A stretch of 7,225 nt of DNA from Treponema sp. UBA4232 (GCA_002396325.1 DGXM01000053.1:1-7225), one strand, 5' to 3'. Positions 1 to 4,669 are shown, counted from the stretch's first letter. Notes: generated from the letters alone by a model not told the origin. Made by a program: numbers and translations.

Positions 1-57
1 TGCCTGTGAGTAAGGTCCGATTGCCGCGGGTGCCTTGTCTGTTGATACTGTCTTCAT
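1..57 (-). CDS. ridA: RidA family 2-iminobutanoate/2-iminopropanoate deaminase (N-terminus only, cut by window edge)
   Basis: The first 19 codons read MKTVSTDKAPAAIGPYSQA. The STDKAPAAIGPYSQA stretch is the well-known N-terminal signature of the RidA/YjgF/YER057c family; the rest lies outside the window. RidA is a small cytosolic trimeric enzyme that hydrolyses the reactive enamine/imine released by PLP-dependent dehydratases such as IlvA, giving 2-oxo acid and ammonia. The start is fixed by a strong ribosome binding site (GGAGG at 68-64) six bases before the ATG. It begins 17 bases after the ilvA stop with no terminator or promoter visible between them, so the two are almost certainly one transcript under the T-box. 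Identity rests on a short segment, but the signature is distinctive. Confidence 0.9.
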   Translation of the reverse strand, partial: MKTVSTDKAPAAIGPYSQA

Positions 58-74
58 ATTTTTCCTCCTTTTTT

Positions 75-1280
75 TCAGCGGGATGATTCCACAATTTTAA
101 GACCATCTTCTTTGAGTGCATTTTTGATTGCGTTCACATGATTGTAGTCCCTCGTTTCCATTGAGACTCTCAAGTAGCATCCGTTGATGTGCTCAGTTTC
201 TCCGGCTCTTTCGTGATGCACGCTTGTGACATTTCCGCCCTGCTGTGCAATGATGCGGGATACACGTTCGAGTTGGCCCGGTTTGTCGATAAGCTCAATC
301 AGAAGATTTGAAACCCTGCCGGACTTCATAAGACCGCGCTTGATGATTCTTGAAAGAATGGTCACGTCAATGTTTCCACCGGATACAACGCTCACGACTT
401 TTTTTCCAGCGACCGGAAATTTGTTGAACATTGCGGCGGCAACAGAAACGGCACCGGCACCTTCTGCGACCATCTTCTGCTTTTCAATCAGCGTAAGGAT
501 TGCAGAACAGATTTCATCTTCCGTCACAACAGCCATGTCGTCAACATATTCCTTCACGTATTTGAATGTGTTTTCGCCAGGCTGCTTTACCGCAATACCG
601 TCTGCAATTGTGGAAACAGACTCGAGTTTTTCAACTGAATTGTCTTCTATTGATTTCACCATCGAGGGAGCACCGGAAGCCTGAACTCCGTACACTTTCA
701 CCTGCGGCCTTATCTGTTTTACCGCACATGCGATTCCCGAGATGAGCCCGCCGCCGCCAACGGGAACGATGACCGCATCGATGTCATCCAGGTCCTTGAA
801 AATTTCAAGCGCGATTGTACCCTGACCTGCAATCACATCTTCGTCGTCAAACGGATGGACGAAAGTGAAACCCATTGTGTCGCGCAGTTCCAAGGCTTTG
901 TTGTATGCGTCATCGTACACGCCTTCGACAAGACAGACTTCCGCACCATAGGATTTTGTCGCTTCGATTTTTGAAATGGGGGCACTGTCGGGAAGACAGA
1001 TTACGGATTTGATACCCTGCTTGGAAGCGGCAAGGGCAACTCCCTGTGCATGGTTTCCGGCCGAACAGGCAACAACACCGCGTGCTTTTTCCTCATCGGT
1101 AAGATTTGCCATTTTGTAGCCTGAACCGCGCAGTTTGAAAGAACCTGTATTCTGTAGATTTTCAGGCTTGAGCCACAGGTCAACTTCAGGGGCAATACCC
1201 GTTGCCTTTACGCATTTTGTTTCACGCACGATGTCTTTGAGCACACGCTGGGCATCAAATATTTTATCCAGAGTCAACAT
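75..1280 (-). CDS. ilvA: Threonine ammonia-lyase (threonine dehydratase) with C-terminal ACT domain
   Basis: This 401-residue enzyme is a fold-type II PLP protein converting L-threonine to 2-oxobutanoate and ammonia, the first committed step to isoleucine. Visible motifs are NTGSFKLRG with the Schiff-base lysine at K49, SAGNHAQG at 73-80, the phosphate-gripping glycine loop VGGGG at 174-178, and SGGN at 300-303 near the PLP pyridine nitrogen. A single ACT domain follows at about 323-400 (LLIELIDKPGQLERV). The length and single ACT match the short (about 400-residue) IlvA/TdcB-like class rather than the roughly 500-residue E. coli form with two ACT-like modules. The ACT domain suggests allosteric control by an amino acid; the ligand cannot be read here. 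The start has GGAGG at 1289-1285, four bases upstream. A tRNA-Ile T-box upstream supports a biosynthetic rather than catabolic role. The stop is TGA at 77-75, and ridA follows. Confidence 0.95.
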   Translation of the reverse strand: MLTLDKIFDAQRVLKDIVRETKCVKATGIAPEVDLWLKPENLQNTGSFKLRGSGYKMANLTDEEKARGVVACSAGNHAQGVALAASKQGIKSVICLPDSAPISKIEATKSYGAEVCLVEGVYDDAYNKALELRDTMGFTFVHPFDDEDVIAGQGTIALEIFKDLDDIDAVIVPVGGGGLISGIACAVKQIRPQVKVYGVQASGAPSMVKSIEDNSVEKLESVSTIADGIAVKQPGENTFKYVKEYVDDMAVVTEDEICSAILTLIEKQKMVAEGAGAVSVAAAMFNKFPVAGKKVVSVVSGGNIDVTILSRIIKRGLMKSGRVSNLLIELIDKPGQLERVSRIIAQQGGNVTSVHHERAGETEHINGCYLRVSMETRDYNHVNAIKNALKEDGLKIVESSR

Positions 1281-1300
1281 AGATCCTCCATTTCCGGGGG

Positions 1301-1604
1301 CAAAAAAAAACGCCCCAAAGCATTTAATTCAACTTTGAGACGGGCATATAAAATACTCGCGGTACCACTCAAATTACGATGAAATCGTCACTTACGGAGT
1401 CAGACAACTCCTATGCCTTAACGCGGCAACTACGGGGGCTCTTAATCGACTCGCATCTTTTCAGAAAAGAAATCATTCGGAAAAACCTGTCTTTCGGATC
1501 CCGGCTCGGAAGTGATAAGCTCTTGACGCACATCCACACCGGTTCGCAGCAACCACCGGCTCTCTTTGGTGACTTTACGTCGGCCGTCTTCGTCTTAGCC
1601 ATTG
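1301..1604 (-). promoter_or_regulatory. T-box riboswitch leader, isoleucine (AUC) specifier, controlling ilvA-ridA
   Basis: On the minus strand the leader contains the T-box core UGGUACCGCG at 1367-1358 within GAGUGGUACCGCG. The antiterminator closes canonically: GAG and GCG flank the UGGUACC bulge and pair with CGU-CUC at 1342-1337. Stem I is visible. GGCU 1600-1597 pairs with AGCC 1506-1503, and GACG 1588-1585 with CGUC 1528-1525. An AGAGAG bulge lies at about 1565-1560, and the distal stem is CCGGU 1559-1555 with ACCGG 1543-1539. The 3' side of the specifier loop holds AUC at 1516-1514 followed by A, the expected purine. AUC is an isoleucine codon, fitting ilvA. UGGU would pair with the tRNA 3' end when the discriminator base is A. 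Uncharged tRNA-Ile should stabilise the antiterminator and allow transcription. The family is certain; the specifier assignment comes from my manual fold. Confidence 0.93.
1302..1342 (-). terminator. Intrinsic terminator of the T-box leader (attenuator)
   Basis: CGTCTCAAAG (1342-1333) pairs with CTTTGGGGCG (1320-1311) over ten positions, including G-U pairs, around a 12-base loop. Nine T residues (1310-1302) follow. The 5' arm CGTCTC is the same segment the antiterminator needs, so the two folds are mutually exclusive, as in all transcriptional T-boxes. The ilvA ribosome binding site lies just beyond. Confidence 0.93.
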
Positions 1605-1610
1605 CTTACA

Positions 1611-1639
1611 AAGATAATAGGAATTTCAACGAATGTCAA
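1611..1639 (-). promoter_or_regulatory. Sigma-70 type promoter for the T-box/ilvA/ridA transcript
   Basis: A perfect -35 TTGACA (1639-1634) is separated by 17 bases from TATCTT (1616-1611). The predicted start at about 1604 lies just before the first strand of T-box Stem I, which supports both calls. The -35 also forms one arm of a 9-base inverted repeat (see 1631-1675). Confidence 0.8.
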
Positions 1640-1675
1640 GATGATTGATTTCACCTCACCCGCAATTTGACATTC
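1631..1675. repeat. 9-base inverted repeat overlapping the ilvA -35 element
   Basis: GAATGTCAA (1631-1639) and TTGACATTC (1667-1675) are exact reverse complements, 27 bases apart. The left arm contains the -35 of the ilvA promoter; the right arm overlaps the stop codon of the small acidic gene. It could be a bipartite operator or chance. The spacing is too wide and the stem too AT-rich for an intrinsic terminator, and no -10 follows the right arm on the plus strand. Confidence 0.35.
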
Positions 1676-1850
1676 AGTCGTCATCGTCACTGTCGTCATC
1701 GTTTTCATCGTACTCGTCGTCTTCGTCGCGGTCGGAATAACCTGACGCTCCACCGGTCCCGAATGGATTTGAAAAAGGATTCAGCCTTCCGCCTTTCTTC
1801 TTTGTATTTTCTTCAGAGTCTCCGCATGTAAGCCAATCAAAAAGTCCCAT
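1674..1850 (-). CDS. Small protein of 58 residues with an acidic Asp/Glu-rich tail, function unknown
   Basis: The frame opens with MGLFDWLTCG and runs 58 codons to TGA at 1676-1674. It has three parts: a short hydrophobic/aromatic N-terminus (MGLFDWL) with one cysteine at position 9, a basic stretch (KKKGGR, 17-22) followed by an Asn/Pro/Phe/Gly-rich linker (23-38), and a tail from 40 on that is almost entirely Asp and Glu (DRDEDDEYDENDDDSDDDD). AGGAAA at 1859-1854 gives a modest ribosome binding site. Acidic residues use both GAC and GAT, so this is not simple slippage of a triplet. It lies upstream of the ilvA leader on the same strand and ends before its promoter. I do not recognise a family. 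A short acidic-tailed protein could bind metal or mimic nucleic acid, but nothing shows this. Confidence 0.6.
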   Translation of the reverse strand: MGLFDWLTCGDSEENTKKKGGRLNPFSNPFGTGGASGYSDRDEDDEYDENDDDSDDDD

Positions 1851-1896
1851 TCATTTCCTGGCAACGTGAGAATGTGTGGTTGTACGGAGGGAAAAA

Positions 1897-1931
1897 AACA
1901 AACGGATTTGTTCATCGCTAACGCGATTCAC
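1897..1931 (+). repeat. Two-hairpin repeat, copy 1
   Basis: AACAAA-CGGA-TTTGTT (1897-1912) forms a 6-base stem with a four-base loop. After one C comes a second hairpin, ATCGC-TAAC-GCGAT (1914-1927), then TCAC. The first 17 bases are identical to copy 2 at 2176. In the second hairpin the stem differs between copies but still pairs, while the TAAC loop is kept. The minus-strand reading of the first hairpin runs into a T tract, but its stem is too weak to call a terminator. No gene in this stretch. Confidence 0.6.
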
Positions 1932-1941
1932 GGGAAGGGAG

Positions 1942-2078
1942 CTAAAAACTAATAAATGTCATTGCCGTACTCGATATGGCAATCTACAAATCCTCATATT
2001 GTAATTAAATATATTATCAAGTCTACTTGCATCGTAGTTTCCGGCCAGCCCGATAATGACATAGTTTAAGCGTTTTAG
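1942..2078. repeat. 137-base nested inverted-repeat region with internal hairpins
   Basis: The outer arms CTAAAA (1942-1947) and TTTTAG (2073-2078) are complementary. Inside them ATGTCATT (1956-1963) pairs with AATGACAT (2055-2062). Smaller hairpins lie within: ATTGCCGTA with TATGGCAAT (1961-1983, nine pairs with one G-U), TACAA with TTGTA (1985-2003), and CTAC with GTAG (2023-2037). No open frame of note crosses it. The arrangement could be a structured RNA, a cruciform-forming DNA, or an attC-like recombination site with non-standard outer boxes. Function not assigned. Confidence 0.4.
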
Positions 2079-2113
2079 GCAGTCTCGGGAGGGGATTGTC
2101 ACGCGGATTGGAA

Positions 2114-2216
2114 AAATCTAACGATTTCTCAGAGATTAAAAACAAATCCGTTTATCAAAGCATGATGTTAACTTTAACAAACGGATTTGTTCGCAACTAA
2201 CGTTGTTCACTGAGAG
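2114..2216. repeat. Inverted-repeat block: TAAC hairpin plus long 20-base stem
   Basis: AAATC-TAAC-GATTT (2114-2127) repeats the TAAC-loop hairpin design of copies 1 and 2 with a third, different stem. Next, 2141-2160 pairs with 2172-2191 at 18 of 20 positions around an 11-base loop. An outer TCTCAG (2127-2132) matches CTGAGA (2210-2215). The left arm contains an inverted copy of the AACGGATTTGTT core. Read on the minus strand the long stem ends in TTGTTTTTAA, so it might stop transcription from the 113-residue gene. A miniature mobile element is another possibility; no clear target duplication is visible. Confidence 0.5.
2176..2210 (+). repeat. Two-hairpin repeat, copy 2
   Basis: The same design as copy 1: AACAAA-CGGA-TTTGTT (2176-2191), C, then GCAAC-TAAC-GTTGT (2193-2206, closing pair G-U), then TCAC (2207-2210). 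Its first half also serves as the right arm of the long inverted repeat with 2141-2160. Confidence 0.6.
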
Positions 2217-2230
2217 CATGAAGAGTAGAA

Positions 2231-2269
2231 AGGGCTACCTTTAAAAACATAAGTTTTTGGAGGTTCCCT
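2231..2269. other. Strong imperfect hairpin downstream of the 113-residue secreted protein gene
   Basis: ACCTTTAAAAAC (2237-2248) pairs with GTTTTTGGAGGT (2253-2264) around ATAA. It is continuous on the plus strand with two G-U pairs, and has a two-base mismatch on the minus strand. AGGG (2231-2234) with CCCT (2266-2269) extends it. It begins about 24 bases after the stop of the minus-strand gene, so it may act as a weak terminator, although only CCCTTTCTACTC follows. The better pairing on the plus strand argues against that being its only role. Confidence 0.4.
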
Positions 2270-2292
2270 ACAGTTCGTTTATAAACATATTT

Positions 2293-2634
2293 TTAATCAC
2301 AAACTGAAGCTTCGACAATAATGTCTTTATCAGAGAGGTTATGTTGACCTGTACTGAACTTTACTGGAATACTATTTCCCCCTAGAATTTCCTTACCCAC
2401 AGGAGGTTCTTTTACAGTAACATAACCATCGTTTATTTCAAACCTGTAAATATACACATTATTCTTAGAACTATTACGTATAGTAATAATATCCTTTGTG
2501 TTATCAACAGTAACTATTAGCCCTTTTCCAGGAGCATTAGAGTATGTTCTACACGAATCGCCGATTTCAGCGGCAAACGCCAATCCCACAACCGTTGCCA
2601 GCAGAGCCAGCGCCACAAACAATCTCTTTTTCAT
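2293..2634 (-). CDS. Secreted/periplasmic protein, 113 residues, function unknown
   Basis: A signal peptide covers about residues 1-21 (MKKRLFVALALLATVVGLAFA, cut predicted near AFA-AEIG). The mature part is about 92 residues of alternating beta-like segments (GLIVTVDN, DIITIRN, NVYIYRFEI, YVTVKE, SIPVKF, DIIVEASV), suggesting a small immunoglobulin-like beta sandwich. C28 and C112 near the two ends could form a disulfide. The frame stays open 12 codons further upstream, but the chosen ATG is preceded by AAGGAG with eight bases of spacing and begins a proper signal sequence. A -10-like TATAAC at 2678-2673 lies upstream without a good -35. TTCAC-GTAT-GTGAG next to it is a short palindrome. The gene lies 150 bases after the lipoprotein gene on the same strand. 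I recognise no family. Confidence 0.85.
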   Translation of the reverse strand: MKKRLFVALALLATVVGLAFAAEIGDSCRTYSNAPGKGLIVTVDNTKDIITIRNSSKNNVYIYRFEINDGYVTVKEPPVGKEILGGNSIPVKFSTGQHNLSDKDIIVEASVCD

Positions 2635-2784
2635 AATCAATTCTCCTTGGATGTTTACCCTTGTCCCCAAGCGTTATATTTACTCACATACGTGAATAAG
2701 CCTAGTTGAATGTAAAACCGTCTTTTGACAAACTCAGTTTCAATTCGATTTTTCAAATCATTGTGATGTTGACTCAAAAAACAT

Positions 2785-3333
2785 TCACCAAGAATAAGTA
2801 CTTCGTTTTATTTCAGAACAAGAAGATACGTTTGCAGAAACTTCCCGTACACTCGAACCAGAAAGCATTCCTCGCCGCTGAGCATCCTCGCGGGCCTTTC
2901 CACCCGCTTTCCATTTTGCATGTTCACGTGCTGTTTTTTCACATGAAGCTAATTCAGACGAAGTTATATTTTTTATATCTTGGACAGGATATGTTGCAGA
3001 TTCTTCTGTAGTATATGAACATGCCCCAGAAACTAAATCATAATCGGTGTTTAAGTATTTGTAACTTACATTCACAGTAACTGAATAATATACCGTTACA
3101 TTGCCAGACTCACTTTTACTGGAAGACGATGAATATGAACTTGACGAAGAACTGCTGTTGTAACTGGAACTTGATGACGAAGAGTTTCCGTAAGATGAAC
3201 TTGAACTACTGCTGCCGTATCCAGCCGCAGACATTCCGTCTGACATGCCTGATAATACATATCCCAGTGACTCGCATCCTATAATAGCGAATGAAAACAA
3301 CAAAACCGATATTAAAACCAAAATCTTTTTCAT
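2785..3333 (-). CDS. Putative lipoprotein with Ser/Tyr repeat tract, 182 residues
   Basis: The N-terminus MKKILVLISVLLFSFAIIGC is a type II signal peptide. The lipobox is IIG-C with lipidation expected at C20, of the relaxed type common in spirochaetes. Residues 41-72 are a low-complexity tract of about three seven-serine blocks separated by YGN, YN and Y. This probably forms an extended linker holding the rest away from the membrane. The C-terminal half (about 78-182) has a beta-rich start (NVTVYYSVTVNVSYKY) and a charged helical stretch (about 127-152, ASCEKTAREHAKWKAGGKARED), with cysteines at 105, 131 and 172. The frame is open 18 codons further up, but that extension crosses the promoter. 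The chosen ATG has AGGGAG seven bases upstream. I know of no matching family. It faces away from the Xre regulator gene and shares its control region. Confidence 0.85.
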   Translation of the reverse strand: MKKILVLISVLLFSFAIIGCESLGYVLSGMSDGMSAAGYGSSSSSSSYGNSSSSSSSYNSSSSSSSYSSSSSKSESGNVTVYYSVTVNVSYKYLNTDYDLVSGACSYTTEESATYPVQDIKNITSSELASCEKTAREHAKWKAGGKAREDAQRRGMLSGSSVREVSANVSSCSEIKRSTYSW

Positions 3334-3354
3334 AAGGTTCTCCCTTCTGTACCC

Positions 3355-3384
3355 ATTATACACACAATATTTCGTAGAAGTCAA
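3355..3384 (-). promoter_or_regulatory. Promoter for the Ser-rich lipoprotein gene
   Basis: TTGACT (3384-3379), an 18-base spacer and a perfect TATAAT (3360-3355) point leftward to the lipoprotein start at 3333. The spacer contains one ACACAA motif and a second touches the upstream edge of the -35. A protein bound to these motifs would probably hinder RNA polymerase. Confidence 0.7.
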
Positions 3385-3438
3385 CACAAAATTTATTAAA
3401 ACTCACACAAAATTGCATGAAAACATAATATATTGTGT
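3362..3438. repeat. Spaced ACACAA motifs in the divergent promoter region (candidate operators)
   Basis: ACACAATAT (3362-3370), ACACAAAATT (3384-3393) and ACACAAAATT (3405-3414) are direct repeats starting 22 and 21 bases apart, about two DNA turns. ATATTGTGT (3430-3438) is an exact inverted copy of the first. They fill the gap between the lipoprotein gene and the Xre-type regulator gene, and two of them overlap or abut the lipoprotein promoter. The AT-rich background makes chance similarity possible; binding by the neighbouring regulator is an inference. Confidence 0.5.
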
Positions 3439-3493
3439 TAAAAACAAACTATATTCAGTTGCTAATATCACTGAATTGCTTAAAAATTCACTT

Positions 3494-3769
3494 ATGACGA
3501 TTGAAGAGCAAGAGAAACACGTATACGCGCGCCTCAGACAGGAAAGGGAAAATCTGCATTGGTCCCAGCTCGACCTGTCCTACGAGTCAGGCGTCTCCCA
3601 GAACATGATTACCTACATCGAAACCGGGAAACGCACACCGAGTCTTTCCACAGTCCTCAAGCTCTGCAATGCCATGAAAATCGACCCGTCCGTTCTCTTC
3701 CTCAAAAATGACGGCGAAAAGGAAAAAGCCAAGCAGACCGTCATTGAAATCATCCAGAAATATATGTGA
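3494..3769 (+). CDS. Xre/Cro-C1 family helix-turn-helix regulator, 91 residues
   Basis: An HTH_3 domain spans about residues 13-69 (RLRQERENLHWSQLDLSYESGVSQ...). WSQLDLSYESGVSQNMITYIETGKRTPS is the typical helix 2-3-4 signature, with recognition helix near 35-43 and the conserved ETGKRTPS turn. A short charged C-terminal helix (about 72-91) follows. The protein is DNA-binding only, with no ligand or catalytic domain. The open frame extends far upstream through the divergent promoter region, which is not coding in character. The ATG at 3494 is the last sensible start before the domain. No clear ribosome binding site precedes it. An extended -10 (TGCTAATAT, 3460-3468) would give a short leader. 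The next gene starts within a few bases, so the two are coupled. By position it likely regulates itself and the divergent lipoprotein gene. Confidence 0.85.
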   Translation: MTIEEQEKHVYARLRQERENLHWSQLDLSYESGVSQNMITYIETGKRTPSLSTVLKLCNAMKIDPSVLFLKNDGEKEKAKQTVIEIIQKYM

Positions 3770-3777
3770 GACAAAAC

Positions 3778-4392
3778 ATGAGAAGGCCAATTGTGTTTTT
3801 GCGGGACAGTGGAGAGTTTAGCTCCACAAAGATTTGTTTTTTAGCTTTTGATGTCATCCTTTCTTTTCTATCTTTTTGGGGAGGGAAAACGCTTCCCTTG
3901 GGATTTTTTCTTCTGATTCCAATTTTCACAATCAGCCTGGTGGTCACAATCCATTTTGTAGAAAAATCCGCCGTGGACCAGACCTTTGAACTACTGATTT
4001 TCTTCTGTATTCCTGTTTTTATCTCCGGGATTGCGGGATTCTCCGTTGATTTATCCGAAACAGAGAGGACAAGGGAAAATCTTTTGAAGGCCCAGAACTA
4101 TGTCGAGCAATATCATAAGCTGACCGGAACGCTTCCGAATAATGAAGACGCATATCTCCGTGAACTGGATGTTACAATCGAAGGTGAAAAAAGCTACGAC
4201 AATTATCTCAAGGCTCAGGACTATATCCAGCAATATTATGATCAACATGGAACAATTCCGAACAAGGATGATCCGTATCTTAAGGAACTTAACTCTGACA
4301 TCTTCGGAGAAAGCGGGTACTATGAGCTTCACGCTCACGGAGCGGTAATTAAACAGGGAGACGAGCGTGTGCGTTTATATCCACGGCCATAA
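3778..4392 (+). CDS. Predicted three-helix inner-membrane protein with a duplicated 41-residue C-terminal module
   Basis: With the ATG at 3778 the product has 204 residues. Three hydrophobic segments lie at about 18-34, 39-60 and 70-88. A soluble tail follows with two tandem copies of a 41-residue unit beginning LKAQ at 103 and 144. About half the positions are identical, with the shared frame LKAQxYxxQY...GTxPNxxDxYLxELxxxIxGE. The unit loosely resembles the head of type II secretion/pilin-like proteins (QY...GTLPN), but it lacks the N-terminal prepilin helix, so this is only a shape-level comparison. A GTG at 3766 overlaps the regulator stop (GTGA) and is an alternative start adding four residues; neither has a strong ribosome binding site. 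Tight linkage to the regulator implies a shared role, perhaps sensing or export. I do not recognise the family. Confidence 0.8.
   Translation: MRRPIVFLRDSGEFSSTKICFLAFDVILSFLSFWGGKTLPLGFFLLIPIFTISLVVTIHFVEKSAVDQTFELLIFFCIPVFISGIAGFSVDLSETERTRENLLKAQNYVEQYHKLTGTLPNNEDAYLRELDVTIEGEKSYDNYLKAQDYIQQYYDQHGTIPNKDDPYLKELNSDIFGESGYYELHAHGAVIKQGDERVRLYPRP
4084..4329 (+). repeat. Tandem 123-base duplication inside the membrane protein gene
   Basis: Two in-frame units (4084-4206 and 4207-4329) encode the repeated 41-residue module. About 20 of 41 residues are identical, and the DNA has diverged at many third positions, so the duplication is old rather than a recent expansion. Confidence 0.8.
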
Positions 4393-4470
4393 ACACATGC
4401 CGTCGGATTCTTTTTGACGGAAGAATGCTTTGGGAAAGGCTCAAAAACCGTAAACCATTTCCATAGTCAC

Positions 4471-4596
4471 GGGGAAGAGGAAGGCCGGAGGCCTGCGTAA
4501 GGGATTGGAGGGGCCGCGGATGCGGTTGCGTTCAGCAATGGAGGTGGATGCCGGAACCCCGGAAAGCCCGGCCCTCCCGCAAGGGAGGGATACGCC
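4471..4596. other. GC-rich, hairpin-rich intergenic block before leuS
   Basis: This 323-base gap (4393-4715) holds no gene. Its centre is much richer in G and C than its surroundings and contains consecutive short hairpins: AGGCC-GGA-GGCCT (4482-4494), CCGC-GGAT-GCGG (4514-4525), TTGC-GTTCA-GCAA (4526-4538), GCCGG with CCGGC (4550-4572), and CCCTCCC-GCAA-GGGAGGG (4572-4589) with a GNRA-type tetraloop. The last two share one C and would compete at that position. The plus strand has about a dozen GGA triplets, several in loops. A TTTTTT run (4605-4610) lies 15 bases after the last stem, so termination is possible but not canonical. It may be a dispersed chromosomal repeat, a small RNA, or part of the 3' end of the preceding gene. 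Confidence 0.5.
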
Positions 4597-4640
4597 CGAA
4601 TTAATTTTTTGCCCCCCTGTTTCAGGAGTCCAACAACCTC

Positions 4641-4669
4641 TTTATTTTTTTTCTATTATATGATATAAT
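4641..4669 (+). promoter_or_regulatory. Extended -10 promoter for leuS
   Basis: TGATATAAT (4661-4669) is an exact TGn-TATAAT extended -10 in a very AT-rich stretch. The matching -35 position (TTTATT, 4641-4646) is poor, as is common for extended -10 promoters. The expected start near 4676 gives a leader of about 40 bases. Confidence 0.6.

Noticed and set aside
1379..1648. Plus-strand open frame of 89 codons
   Set aside because: It lies on the complement of the T-box leader; the structured RNA explains the sequence.
2114..2127. ATCTAAC as a canonical integron attC box
   Set aside because: It matches RYYYAAC, but no GTTRRRY partner lies at the right distance, and the sister hairpins do not match the box. 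It fits better as the third TAAC hairpin.
1897..2210. CRISPR array
   Set aside because: Only two full copies, about 245 bases apart, each internally palindromic twice. There are no regular spacers and no cas genes.
2706..3011. Plus-strand open frame of 101 codons
   Set aside because: It is antisense to the lipoprotein C-terminal domain, which has a signal peptide, promoter and ribosome binding site on the other strand.
3245..3493. N-terminal extension of the Xre regulator frame
   Set aside because: It would run through the lipoprotein gene start and the shared promoter region. The extra residues are low-complexity and the HTH domain begins only after 3494.
4400..4420. CCGTC...GACGG hairpin after the membrane protein gene as a terminator
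   Set aside because: The stem is only five pairs and the T run is inside the loop rather than after the stem.
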